In this document: one piece after another, positions 34,159 to 42,697 of the stretch
How the letters are laid out: every line of letters starts with the position of its first letter
Position numbering within the stretch: position 1 is the stretch's first letter
Assembly: GCF_003385115.1 (NCBI RefSeq)
Contig: NZ_QUNI01000003.1
Coordinates: 1-64,000, forward strand
Source: Flavobacterium aquicola
GTDB lineage: Bacteria > Bacteroidota > Bacteroidia > Flavobacteriales > Flavobacteriaceae
Length of the DNA: 64,000 nt
Direction of reading: 5' to 3'
Program-made: the position numbers and the translations under genes
Notes under the pieces: generated by a model
Databases searched by the model: none
What the model saw: only the letters and a program-made list of their open reading frames with translations
What the model was told of the DNA's origin: nothing

Positions 34159-35139
34159 ATGTCTAAAATAGAACCAATTTTACAAGAAAATAAAAATCGT
34201 TTCGTGATTTTTCCAATTAAGCATCATGATATTTGGGAAAGGTACAAAATGATGGAAGCTAGTTTTTGGACAGCAGAAGAAATCGATTTGTCTCAGGATT
34301 TAAATGACTGGAATAATAAGCTGAATGATGATGAACGTTATTTTATAAAACACATCTTGGCATTTTTTGCCGCTTCAGATGGAATTGTAAATGAAAATCT
34401 GGCTGAGAATTTTGTGAATGAAGTGCAGTATGCCGAAGCTAAATTTTTCTATGGTTTCCAGATCATGATGGAAAATATTCACAGCGAAACCTATTCTCTT
34501 TTGATTGATACTTATGTAAAAGATGAAAACGAAAAATCGGAATTGTTTAATGCTTTGGATGTTTTTCCTGCTATCAGAAAAAAAGCGGATTGGGCATTAA
34601 AGTGGATTGAGTCTGATTCTTTTGCCGAAAGGCTGATTGCTTTTGCGGCTGTAGAAGGAATTTTCTTTTCAGGAGCATTTTGTTCTATTTATTGGTTAAA
34701 GAAACGCGGATTAATGCCAGGTTTGACATTTTCAAATGAGCTGATTTCCCGTGACGAAGGTGTTCACTGTGATTTTGCGGTACACTTGCACAATCATCAT
34801 TTGGTAAATAAAGTGCCAAAAGAAAGAATTAGAAGCATTATTGTTAATGCTTTGGATATAGAAAGAGAATTTATCACCGAATCGCTTCCGGTAAGTTTAA
34901 TCGGAATGAATGCAGGTTTAATGACTCAATATTTAGAATTTGTTGCCGACAGACTGTTGGTAGAATTGGGTTGTGACAGAGAATACAATGTTGCCAATCC
35001 ATTTGATTTCATGGATATGATTTCACTTCAGGGAAAAACCAATTTCTTTGAGAAAAAAGTTGCCGAATATCAAAAAGCAGGGGTGAAAGTTGCCGAAGGC
35101 GGTGATTCCCAAAAAATAAGCTTCGATGCTGATTTTTAA
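34159..35139 (+). CDS. nrdB: Ribonucleotide reductase beta subunit, class I
   Basis: 326 residues. The di-iron ligands lie in [33 protein letters not shown] and later EGIFFSG and RDEGVHCDF. Tyr112 in HSETY matches the radical-bearing tyrosine of class Ia NrdB. It supplies the tyrosyl radical to NrdA for deoxynucleotide synthesis. It is separated from nrdA by 280 bp, which is unusually wide, yet the two face the same way. AATCTTTG near 34095 resembles a -7 element. Confidence 0.95.
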   Translation: MSKIEPILQENKNRFVIFPIKHHDIWERYKMMEASFWTAEEIDLSQDLNDWNNKLNDDERYFIKHILAFFAASDGIVNENLAENFVNEVQYAEAKFFYGFQIMMENIHSETYSLLIDTYVKDENEKSELFNALDVFPAIRKKADWALKWIESDSFAERLIAFAAVEGIFFSGAFCSIYWLKKRGLMPGLTFSNELISRDEGVHCDFAVHLHNHHLVNKVPKERIRSIIVNALDIEREFITESLPVSLIGMNAGLMTQYLEFVADRLLVELGCDREYNVANPFDFMDMISLQGKTNFFEKKVAEYQKAGVKVAEGGDSQKISFDADF

Positions 35140-35419
35140 AATACAATTTTGATATAAAATACGTTATAGTATTTGATGCAGTTTTAAAAAATAATAAAAG
35201 AATAATTATAATTAAGTAGTTTTTTAAGATCCCAAATCTAAAAACTAAGTTAATTCAGCCCGATTATTTTCGGGACTACAACGGCGTTTTGTTTCATTTC
35301 ATTTTTATGCGATGAAACGAAGTATCGAAGTAAGTTATGGATTGACACCGAGTAAAAAATGAATTATGAATTCCTACTGTTCGTAAGTCACAATTCATTA
35401 ATTAAAAATTTGATAAAGT

Positions 35420-37840
35420 ATGTTTGTAGTAAAAAGAGACGGCCACAAAGAGCCTGTAATGTTTGACAAAATTACAGAGAGAATTAAAAAGTTATGTTAT
35501 GGATTGAACGAATTGGTAGATCCGGTTAAAGTTGCCATGCGTGTTATTGAGGGATTGTATGATGGGGTTTCTACATCTGAACTTGATAATCTTGCTGCAG
35601 AAACTGCTGCTTCTATGACAATTGCACATCCAGATTACGCACAATTGGCTGCTCGTATTGCAATATCAAATTTACATTCTAATACCAAAAAATCATTCTC
35701 GGAAACGATGAATGAAATGTTTCATTATATCAATCCAAGAACCAATCAGGAATCACCATTGTTAGCAGAAGAAGTTCATAAAGTGATTATGGATAATGCA
35801 GCATTTTTGGATTCTCATATTATTTACACAAGAGATTTTAACTACGATTATTTTGGTTTCAAAACATTGGAACGTTCGTATTTATTAAAAATAAACGGAA
35901 AAATAGTAGAGCGTCCGCAGCATATGTTAATGCGTGTTGCAGTAGGAATCCACCTTGACGATTTAAAATCGGTTTTGGAGACTTATGACTTGATGTCTAA
36001 GAAGTATTTTACTCATGCAACACCAACATTATTCAACGCTGGAACGCCAAAACCTCAAATGTCTTCTTGCTTCCTTTTGGCAATGCAGGATGACAGTATT
36101 GACGGTATTTATGATACTTTAAAACAAACAGCAAAAATCTCTCAGTCTGCAGGAGGAGTAGGACTTTCTATTCACAACGTTCGTGCGACTGGTTCTTATA
36201 TCCGCGGTACAAACGGTACTTCAAACGGAATTGTTCCAATGTTGAGAGTTTTCAACGATACTGCCCGTTACGTAGATCAAGGAGGAGGAAAAAGAAAAGG
36301 AAGTTTTGCCATTTATATAGAAACTTGGCATGCTGATATTTTTGATTTCTTAGACTTAAAAAAGAATACAGGTAAAGAAGAAATGCGCGCAAGAGATTTA
36401 TTCTTCGCCATGTGGACTTCTGATTTATTCATGAAACGCGTTCAGGAAGATTCTACTTGGACTTTGATGTGTCCTAACGAATGTCCTGGTTTGTATGACG
36501 TGTACGGCGAAGAATTCGAAGCTTTATATACGGATTACGAATTTAGAGGAAAAGGAAGAAAAACCATCAAAGCGCGTGAATTATGGGAAAAAATCCTTGA
36601 ATCACAAATCGAGACTGGAACGCCATACATGCTCTACAAAGATGCAGCTAACAGAAAATCAAATCAAAAAAATCTAGGTACGATTCGTTCTTCGAATTTA
36701 TGTACAGAGATTTTGGAATATACTTCAAGTGATGAGGTGGCGGTTTGTAATCTTGCTTCTATTTCATTGCCAATGTTCATTGAAAACGGAAAATTTAATC
36801 ACCAATTGTTATACGATGTAACGAAACGCGTTACCCGCAACTTGAACAGAGTAATCGACAGAAACTATTATCCTGTAAAAGAAGCTGAAAATTCCAATAT
36901 GCGTCACAGACCAATTGGTCTTGGAGTGCAGGGATTGGCAGATGCTTTTATCATGCTGCGTATGCCTTTTACAAGTGATGAAGCCAAAGAATTAAATCAG
37001 GAAATATTTGAAACCCTTTACTTCGCAGCTTGTACTGCTTCTATGGAAATGGCAGTAGAAGAAGGGCCATATTCAACTTTCAAAGGATCTCCAATGTCAA
37101 ACGGAGAATTCCAGCATAATCTTTGGGGATTGAAAGACGAAGAATTATCAGGACGTTGGGATTGGGCTTCGCTTAGAAAAGAAGTTGTTAAAAATGGTGT
37201 CCGTAACTCATTATTAGTTGCGCCTATGCCAACAGCTTCGACTTCTCAAATCTTGGGTAACAACGAAGCATTCGAACCATATACTTCAAACATCTACACA
37301 AGACGCGTATTGTCTGGTGAATTTATCGTAGTAAACAAACATTTATTGCACGATTTAGTAAGACTTGGATTGTGGAATGAGAACCTGAAACAAGAAATCA
37401 TGCGTCACAACGGATCGGTACAAAACATTGATATCATTCCGCAGGACTTGAAAGAATTGTACAAAACAGTTTGGGAAATGTCTATGAAAGATATCATCGA
37501 CATGTCTCGTCAAAGAGGATATTTCGTGGATCAGTCACAATCGTTGAACTTGTTCATGCAGGATGCAAATTATTCTAAATTAACGTCAATGCACTTTTAC
37601 GCTTGGCAGTCTGGTTTGAAAACCGGAATGTATTATTTAAGAACCAAAGCGGCTGTTGATGCGATTAAATTCACATTGAACAATGATAAAAAGCAGGAAG
37701 TTGTTCCAGATTCTAAACCGCAGGCAAGAGTTCTTGAAGCGGTTGAGGTAGATGCTCCAATGAGTGCAGAAGAATACAGAGCAATGATTGAACTGGCTAA
37801 AAATGCTGGTCCAGAGGATTGCGAAATGTGTGGGTCATAA
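35420..37840 (+). CDS. nrdA: Ribonucleotide reductase alpha subunit, class I
   Basis: 806 residues. An ATP-cone occupies about 1-90 ([15 protein letters not shown]). The catalytic barrel carries the redox cysteine in MSSCFLL, the active-site trio N426, C428 and E430 in SSNLCTEI, and the partner cysteine in VAVCNLAS. The C-terminal tail ends CEMCGS, the swinging dithiol that passes electrons from thioredoxin or glutaredoxin. A strong terminator follows. Overall this is a class Ia/Ib-type NrdA; the ATP-cone points to dATP feedback control. Confidence 0.95.
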   Translation: MFVVKRDGHKEPVMFDKITERIKKLCYGLNELVDPVKVAMRVIEGLYDGVSTSELDNLAAETAASMTIAHPDYAQLAARIAISNLHSNTKKSFSETMNEMFHYINPRTNQESPLLAEEVHKVIMDNAAFLDSHIIYTRDFNYDYFGFKTLERSYLLKINGKIVERPQHMLMRVAVGIHLDDLKSVLETYDLMSKKYFTHATPTLFNAGTPKPQMSSCFLLAMQDDSIDGIYDTLKQTAKISQSAGGVGLSIHNVRATGSYIRGTNGTSNGIVPMLRVFNDTARYVDQGGGKRKGSFAIYIETWHADIFDFLDLKKNTGKEEMRARDLFFAMWTSDLFMKRVQEDSTWTLMCPNECPGLYDVYGEEFEALYTDYEFRGKGRKTIKARELWEKILESQIETGTPYMLYKDAANRKSNQKNLGTIRSSNLCTEILEYTSSDEVAVCNLASISLPMFIENGKFNHQLLYDVTKRVTRNLNRVIDRNYYPVKEAENSNMRHRPIGLGVQGLADAFIMLRMPFTSDEAKELNQEIFETLYFAACTASMEMAVEEGPYSTFKGSPMSNGEFQHNLWGLKDEELSGRWDWASLRKEVVKNGVRNSLLVAPMPTASTSQILGNNEAFEPYTSNIYTRRVLSGEFIVVNKHLLHDLVRLGLWNENLKQEIMRHNGSVQNIDIIPQDLKELYKTVWEMSMKDIIDMSRQRGYFVDQSQSLNLFMQDANYSKLTSMHFYAWQSGLKTGMYYLRTKAAVDAIKFTLNNDKKQEVVPDSKPQARVLEAVEVDAPMSAEEYRAMIELAKNAGPEDCEMCGS

Positions 37841-37883
37841 GTCATAACGACAAAGAACGAAGCCATTTCATATAATTAGAAAC

Positions 37884-37925
37884 AGCTGTTCTCCTTTATA
37901 TTTGAGGAGAATGGCTTTTTTATTT
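37884..37925 (+). terminator. Terminator after nrdA
   Basis: An 11-bp stem (37884-37894 with 37906-37916, two G-T pairs) is followed by T-rich sequence. Confidence 0.85.
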
Positions 37926-37926
37926 A

Positions 37927-38006
37927 GGAGCTATTTCCTGCTATCCGTTCCAATCTTTTTATTTTTAAAGGAAAAATAAAAAGGATTTCCACTGCTATCA
38001 GGGCTA
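37927..38006 (-). ncRNA. Dispersed structured element, copy B (Flavo-1-like candidate)
   Basis: Read on the minus strand it begins TAGCCCTGATAGCAGTGG and ends with GATTGGAACGGATAGCAGG, matching copy A (15711-15790) at both flanks. The central stem is different, AT-rich here and GC-rich in copy A, so structure is kept without sequence. Confidence 0.5.
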
Positions 38007-38073
38007 GGGCATTAGCTTTCATAATTAGCTATTTGTCATTGTGCGGAATGAAGCAATCACATTGAAATTTTGC

Positions 38074-38155
38074 TCATCCTAAGAAAAAGTTTGCAGCAAT
38101 ACCATTAAAAATCATTACTATATGCCTCTTCAAATTCAAAAAAGGCATTTTTTTG
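38074..38155 (+). repeat. Direct repeat left of the SnoaL-like gene
   Basis: It matches 38739-38811: TCATCCTAAGAAAAAGTTTG, CAGCAATACC, then a CCTCTTCAAATTC hairpin and T-run. Here 13 extra bases and a broken stem (AAAAAAGGC in place of AAAGAGGC) show decay. Confidence 0.7.
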
Positions 38156-38278
38156 CCTCTGGCTAGTGCAAGCGTCCCGCTTGTGCCCACAAAGAATGTT
38201 CTTCCATTTATATTTACCCAATTACCTACGGCAAGTCAAACCTCCCATTATGCTTATTAATAATTATAAAATAAATCC

Positions 38279-38677
38279 ATGACGAAAATTTTCGACAGAA
38301 CAAACCCATCAGAAGCAGTAAAATATTTTAGACATTGCATTCTTACCGGTGACTTAGCTGGAGCATTAAGTTGTTTTGATAAAGATGCCACCTTTATAGA
38401 ACGTGATGGGCAAGAAATAAAAGGATTGGACAATATTGAGAAATCAATGGAACACCTTTGTAATTGGAAACCAGACATAAAAGGAAGTAAACAAAAAGTA
38501 ACAATTGTAGGTGACCTAGCTGTTTGGGTAGATGCATTTACTTTAAAAGCATTTACTGCCGACGGAAATCTTCTTGAAATGAATGGTGCAACTGCCTGCT
38601 TAATGAAAAAAAATGAAAACGGAATTTGGTTATGGCTTGTAGATAATCCATTTGCAGGACAAGTATTCGAAAACTAA
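38279..38677 (+). CDS. SnoaL-like (NTF2 fold) protein
   Basis: 132 residues. The N-terminal helices (EAVKYFRHCILTGDLAGALSCF) lead to DATFIERDGQEIKGLDNIEKSM and strands KVTIVGDLAVWVDAFTLKAFT, ending WLWLVDNPFAG. This is the pattern of SnoaL/NTF2-like proteins, which bind small hydrophobic ligands or act as isomerases and hydrolases; no catalytic set is identifiable. The gene sits alone between two direct repeats, in a region of repeats, and looks like a discrete insertion. Confidence 0.78.
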   Translation: MTKIFDRTNPSEAVKYFRHCILTGDLAGALSCFDKDATFIERDGQEIKGLDNIEKSMEHLCNWKPDIKGSKQKVTIVGDLAVWVDAFTLKAFTADGNLLEMNGATACLMKKNENGIWLWLVDNPFAGQVFEN

Positions 38678-38738
38678 ATCCATTATTACGTATGCTAATG
38701 TTTACAATATTCAAGAACAGTTTAAGGTATTACTTTGT

Positions 38739-38811
38739 CTCGTCCTAAAAAAAAGTTTACAGCAATACCCATTAAAATGCCTCTTCAAATTCAAAGAGGC
38801 ATTTTTTTTGC
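38739..38811 (+). terminator. Direct repeat right of the SnoaL-like gene, with intact terminator
   Basis: The second copy of the element at 38074-38155. TGCCTCTT pairs with AAGAGGCA across a short loop, followed by eight T, so this copy still works as a terminator. Confidence 0.7.
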
Positions 38812-38863
38812 TCCAAATACATTTAGCAATCCAGCCAAAATACGCGATAATTTACCAAAAACA

Positions 38864-39083
38864 GGTGCTTAACCATAATAAAACAGGTGCTTAATACCTG
38901 CATTACTGGTGTTAAGCACCAATAATATAGGTACAAAATACTAGTAGTGTTGGTGATTAAAGCCAATATAACAGGTAGTTTACACCAATACTATTGGTTT
39001 TTAACCATAGTAACGCAGGTACTTAAGACCAATAGTGTAGGTGTTTCGAACCAATACTATTGGTGATTAACACCTGATTTTGA
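38864..39083. repeat. Ten-unit degenerate 22-bp tandem array
   Basis: GGT starts at 38864, 38886, 38908, 38930, 38952, 38974, 38996, 39018, 39040 and 39062, with no deviation from 22 bp. Units resemble GGTG-TTAA-ACCAATA-T-TA with much variation. Units contain GGT..ACC inverted halves. No spacers are present, so it is not CRISPR. It fills most of the 550-bp gap before 39229. Confidence 0.88.
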
Positions 39084-39228
39084 CAAAATAAGAGGTAATT
39101 GTATCTGTCAGTTAATTGTTAGGTCAATATTCGAGAACCTAAAACGATAATTGTAAATGTTAATAGTTACAATATTTAATAGTAGTTGTAGTTATTACTT
39201 TATAAACTGAATCCTAAAATAGTAAAGA

Positions 39229-39525
39229 ATGACAATTAATTATGTAACCCTTACTAATACTATTAAGGCTCTTTCTGAAGTAGGGAAAGTTAAACTAATT
39301 GACAAGCTATTGGATAATCTTCAGCACAATGAAATTCCGAAATCGGAAAGACATAATAAGAAAAAAGATCTTACCACAAGTTACTTTGCTATTGATCTCA
39401 ATGATAATGAAGTTAATGAAATCATCAGAATTTTAGAAGAAATCCAATTAAAATTTCTGGATGATGGTGACGGAAATGATCAGAAATATTATTATTACTT
39501 GGAATTAATTGATAATTGGATTTAG
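39229..39525 (+). CDS. Small acidic protein of unknown function
   Basis: 98 residues, strongly acidic in its second half (DLNDNEVNEIIRILEEIQ, DDGDGNDQ). It has no signal peptide and no membrane segment. The N-terminal phrase TNTIKALSEVGKVKLIDKLL is helical. It has no similarity I recognise. It is the first gene after the 22-bp array and ends 15 bp from the convergent ABC transporter gene. A real gene is likely from its codon pattern and position, but not certain. Confidence 0.55.
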   Translation: MTINYVTLTNTIKALSEVGKVKLIDKLLDNLQHNEIPKSERHNKKKDLTTSYFAIDLNDNEVNEIIRILEEIQLKFLDDGDGNDQKYYYYLELIDNWI

Positions 39526-39539
39526 TTGTTAATCTATAC

Positions 39540-41288
39540 TTACTTTCTCTCTCCAATCTGCTGTCTCCACATCGCATAATACAAGCCTTTTTCATCTAAT
39601 AAATCCTGATGTTTTCCCTGCTCGATGATTTGTCCCTGTTCCAGGACAAATATTTTATCAGCATGCATAATGGTCGATAAACGGTGCGCAATCAAGACGG
39701 TTATTTGATCTTGTTTTGACGAAATACTGCGGATGGTTTTGGTGATTTCTTCTTCGGTAATGGAGTCCAATGCTGATGTCGCTTCGTCAAAAAGCAGTAA
39801 ATGCGGATTTCTAAGCAAAGCTCTAGCAATAGACAAACGCTGTTTTTCACCACCCGATACTTTGATCCCGCCTTCGCCAATGGTGGTGTAAATACCATTT
39901 TCGGCGCGTTTTAATAAATTCTGACAAGCCGATTTTTGCAAGACATCGTTGATTTCTTCGTCGGTGGCGTTTGGTTTTACAAATAGTAAATTGTCTTTTA
40001 TGGTTCCCGAAAACAATTGTGCATCCTGAGTCACAAATCCCAGTTGTTGTCTTAATTCGGTAAGATCAATGTCTTTGGCATTTTTTTCATTATAAAAAAT
40101 AGCACCTTCGGCGGGATTGTATAGCCCAACTAACATTTTTACCAAAGTTGTTTTTCCGCTTCCCGAAGGTCCTACAAAAGCAATGGTTTCTCCGGCTTTG
40201 GCATCAAAAGAAATGTTTTTCACAGCATAGGAACTTGCTGTTTGATGTTTGAATGAAATATTCTCAAAACGCAGGTGATTGATAGCGCCAATAGTTTTAG
40301 GATTTAAAGGCGTTTCCTCACTTTTGGAATTCATTAAATCGGCAAAATTATCCATCGAAGCTTTTGTTTCGTTATAGGTTGCTATCACATTTCCAAGTTC
40401 TTGCAATGGATTGAATAAAAAGAACGAAAAGAACATCAAAGTAATCAAATCTCCTGGTTTGATGATGTCGTGAAAGATGAACATATAAAGGGCAAAAACC
40501 AAACTGGTTCTCATAAAATGAACCGTTGTTCCCTGAATGAAACTCAACGAGCGGATGAAACGAACTTTTTTGAGTTCCAATCCAAGGATTTTAATCGTTG
40601 TAGCGTTCAGTCGGTTGACTTCCTGTTCGGTTAATCCCAAACTTTTTACGAGTTCAATATTTCGAAGGGATTCGGTTGTGGCTCCCGCCAAAGCAGTCGT
40701 TTCTCCTAAAATTTCTCTTGAAACTAGTTTGATTCTTTTGCCTAAAAAGGAGCTGATAAATGCAATTACTGGAACTGTTACTAAGAATATCGGACCCAAA
40801 AGCCAATGAATACTTATCGCATAAACCACAACAAATACTATCCCAACTATCGATTGAAATATTAGAGAAATTGCCAGCGTGATAAACTTTTCGCAGTCAA
40901 TTTTTACTTTTTGAAGTTTGCCTAAAGTTTCACCGCTGCGTTGGTCTTCAAAATCCTGAAAAGGCAATTGCAGTGCTTTTTGAATTCCGTCTGTGTACAT
41001 TTGCGCACCTGTTCGCTGAATGATAATATTGGTGAAATAATCCTGAAAATTTTTGGCAATTCTGGAAACCATCGCAGCTCCCAAAGATAAAGCCAGCCAG
41101 CCGATAACTGCTTTCGTAAAACTGAGCTGATTGTGATTGAAATTGGCAACACCAACACCGCATTCGTTAAGCAGTTTACCAATAATTATGGAATCATATA
41201 ACGAAAAACATTGATTTATTGTCGCCAAAAACAGCGCTATGTATAAAAGTGTTTTATGAGTTTTGAGATAGGTATATAATGTTTTCAT
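39540..41288 (-). CDS. ABC exporter, fused permease and ATPase
   Basis: 582 residues from the ATG at 41288; the upstream TTG is not needed. About six membrane segments in the first 310 residues are followed by the nucleotide-binding domain: Walker A GPSGSGKTTL near 372, signature VSGGEKQRLSIARALL near 475, Walker B LLLFDEATSALD and the switch IAHRLSTI. It is a half-transporter that must dimerise (MsbA/multidrug type). Its start is 121 bp from the divergent ArsR-type regulator, with a palindromic operator between them, so it is probably controlled by that regulator. The substrate is unknown. Confidence 0.9.
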   Translation of the reverse strand: MKTLYTYLKTHKTLLYIALFLATINQCFSLYDSIIIGKLLNECGVGVANFNHNQLSFTKAVIGWLALSLGAAMVSRIAKNFQDYFTNIIIQRTGAQMYTDGIQKALQLPFQDFEDQRSGETLGKLQKVKIDCEKFITLAISLIFQSIVGIVFVVVYAISIHWLLGPIFLVTVPVIAFISSFLGKRIKLVSREILGETTALAGATTESLRNIELVKSLGLTEQEVNRLNATTIKILGLELKKVRFIRSLSFIQGTTVHFMRTSLVFALYMFIFHDIIKPGDLITLMFFSFFLFNPLQELGNVIATYNETKASMDNFADLMNSKSEETPLNPKTIGAINHLRFENISFKHQTASSYAVKNISFDAKAGETIAFVGPSGSGKTTLVKMLVGLYNPAEGAIFYNEKNAKDIDLTELRQQLGFVTQDAQLFSGTIKDNLLFVKPNATDEEINDVLQKSACQNLLKRAENGIYTTIGEGGIKVSGGEKQRLSIARALLRNPHLLLFDEATSALDSITEEEITKTIRSISSKQDQITVLIAHRLSTIMHADKIFVLEQGQIIEQGKHQDLLDEKGLYYAMWRQQIGERK

Positions 41289-41363
41289 AGAGGATGTTTT
41301 GAAGAAATAATTCAAATAATATTTGATTATCTGAATGTAAGCCGATGCAAATTTAAATTAAAT

Positions 41364-41379
41364 ATCGAAATATTTCGAT
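41364..41379. promoter_or_regulatory. Palindromic operator 1 (probably for the ArsR-type regulator)
   Basis: ATCGAAATATTTCGAT is a perfect 16-bp palindrome between the divergent ABC exporter and arsR-type genes, overlapping the region just upstream of the regulator's -7 element. Confidence 0.7.
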
Positions 41380-41397
41380 GTATTAAAAATATATTTT

Positions 41398-41405
41398 TAT
41401 CTTTG
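41398..41405 (+). promoter_or_regulatory. -7 element of the ArsR-type regulator gene
   Basis: TATCTTTG is a perfect TAnnTTTG ending 4 bases before the ATG at 41410. As at 33316, this predicts a leaderless or nearly leaderless transcript. Confidence 0.5.
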
Positions 41406-41409
41406 CTTC

Positions 41410-41697
41410 ATGATTACTGAATTAAACATAAAACAAATCGAAAAAATCTCAAAAGCTTTGGGCGATCCCTATCGTTTGAAGATTATGAAGATTGTGAGCA
41501 ACAACGCGACCTGTACGCAGTGCTGTGATGTTTCGGCTGAGTTTAATCTGGCACAGTCTACAATGTCGCATCATATAAAACAGCTTATAGATGCCGATTT
41601 ATTAATTGCTGACAAAGAAGGGCGCAACCTGAAATTTGTTGTAAACAAAGAAGTTTGTACTGCGTATGCGGATTATATCAACAGTTTAGTGCTTTAG
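41410..41697 (+). CDS. ArsR-family transcriptional regulator
   Basis: 95 residues. A winged helix-turn-helix is evident: ISKALGDPYRLKIMKIVS, then the recognition region CCDVSAEFNLAQSTMSHHIKQL and the wing DLLIADKEGRNLKFVV. Cysteines 35, 38, 39 (CTQCC) and 83 are clustered in a way that could bind a metal or sense oxidants, though the canonical ELCVCDL arsenic site is absent. It probably represses itself, the SDR gene downstream and perhaps the ABC exporter through the palindromes at 41364 and 41717. Confidence 0.88.
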   Translation: MITELNIKQIEKISKALGDPYRLKIMKIVSNNATCTQCCDVSAEFNLAQSTMSHHIKQLIDADLLIADKEGRNLKFVVNKEVCTAYADYINSLVL

Positions 41698-41716
41698 CTT
41701 TTTTTTAATCAAAAAC

Positions 41717-41732
41717 ATCGAAATATTTAGAT
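41717..41732. promoter_or_regulatory. Palindromic operator 2 upstream of the SDR gene
   Basis: ATCGAAATATTTAGAT matches operator 1 at 15 of 16 bases. It lies between the regulator and the SDR gene, 36 bp before the latter's ATG. Confidence 0.65.
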
Positions 41733-41767
41733 ATTTAAATACTTAAAATAATCAAACTATAAATAAA

Positions 41768-42517
41768 ATGAAAAAATTAGACAAAAAAGTAGCCGTAATC
41801 ACAGGCGGTAACAGCGGAATAGGTTTGGCAACAGCAAAATTATTTGCAGAACAAGGGGCAAAAGTGGCGATAACAGGCCGTAATAAAAAAACAATTGACG
41901 AAGCAGTTTTCGAAATTGGGAATGCTTCAATTGGTTTGGTAAGCGATGTTTCGGATATTAATAATATTGACACCACTTACGGAACTGTAAAAGATACTTT
42001 TGGGAAAATTGATGTATTGGTAGTTAATGCAGGCGTATTTATAGCAGCGCCATTAGCAGATTATACCGAAGAAATGTTTGACCAGACCAGTGATATTAAC
42101 TTCAAAGGGGTTTTCTTCACGATTCAGAAGTCTCTACCGCATTTAAATGATGGTGCATCAATTATCATCACGGCATCTACTGTGGCTCACAAAGGATTTG
42201 CTACAACAGCAGCTTATTCTGCATCGAAAGCAGCGGTTCGTTCATTGGCACGAACTTTATCTGCTGAATTATTGGATAGAAATATTCGTGTGAATGTACT
42301 TTCGCCTGGGCCTATCGATACACCGATATTTCAAAGAGAAGGCGCTTCAGAAGAAGAGGCTAATCAGACCAAAGCTTATTTTGCTTCTACAATACCTGCC
42401 AAACGTGTAGGAACATCAGAGGAAATGGCCGAAGGATTTCTTTATTTGGCTTCGGATGATTCTAAGTTTATGATAGGGGGCGAGTTGTTGTTGGATGGAG
42501 GAGCAGCGACACTATAA
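41768..42517 (+). CDS. Short-chain dehydrogenase/reductase
   Basis: 249 residues, classical SDR. TGGNSGIGLATAKL is the NAD(P)-binding loop, VVNAGV the structural motif, and YSASKAAV the catalytic Tyr-x3-Lys; the catalytic Ser is in IIITASTVAH. LSPGPIDTPIF and GGELLLDGG are typical of the 3-oxoacyl/quinone-reductase-like group. It is probably under the neighbouring ArsR-type regulator. The substrate is unknown. Confidence 0.9.
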   Translation: MKKLDKKVAVITGGNSGIGLATAKLFAEQGAKVAITGRNKKTIDEAVFEIGNASIGLVSDVSDINNIDTTYGTVKDTFGKIDVLVVNAGVFIAAPLADYTEEMFDQTSDINFKGVFFTIQKSLPHLNDGASIIITASTVAHKGFATTAAYSASKAAVRSLARTLSAELLDRNIRVNVLSPGPIDTPIFQREGASEEEANQTKAYFASTIPAKRVGTSEEMAEGFLYLASDDSKFMIGGELLLDGGAATL

Positions 42518-42527
42518 TTATTTTTTC

Positions 42528-42595
42528 GCCACAGATCACACAGATTTTATTACCTTTTTTAAAAAAAATCTGTGTAAATCTTTTTAATCTGTGGC
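42528..42595. repeat. Palindromic CACAGATT-type intergenic repeat
   Basis: GCCACAGAT at the left and ATCTGTGGC at the right flank an AT-rich centre that contains a second, inner ACACAGATTTT/AAAATCTGTGT pairing. It is of the same style as the elements at 50788 and 58698. Confidence 0.7.
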
Positions 42596-42648
42596 TGATT
42601 CTATCTGTTTGCATTAATTACGGATAGTCATAATTAAAAGAAAGAAGA

Positions 42649-42686
42649 AGCCCTAGCTGAAATAAATCGGCTAGGGCTTTTTTTAT
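42649..42686 (+). terminator. Terminator between the SDR gene and metE
   Basis: A 12-bp stem (42649-42660 with 42667-42678) with loop AATAAA is followed by T on the plus strand. The minus side lacks a T-run but may also serve metE. Confidence 0.75.
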
Positions 42687-42697
42687 AAAAAAAATAT

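Noticed and set aside
38864-39083. CRISPR array
   Set aside because: The 22-bp units are contiguous with no spacers, units are degenerate, and no cas genes occur in the window.
41410-41697. Arsenic-resistance regulator
   Set aside because: The ArsR fold is present but the ELCVCDL-type arsenic site is missing and no arsenate reductase or arsenite pump is nearby.
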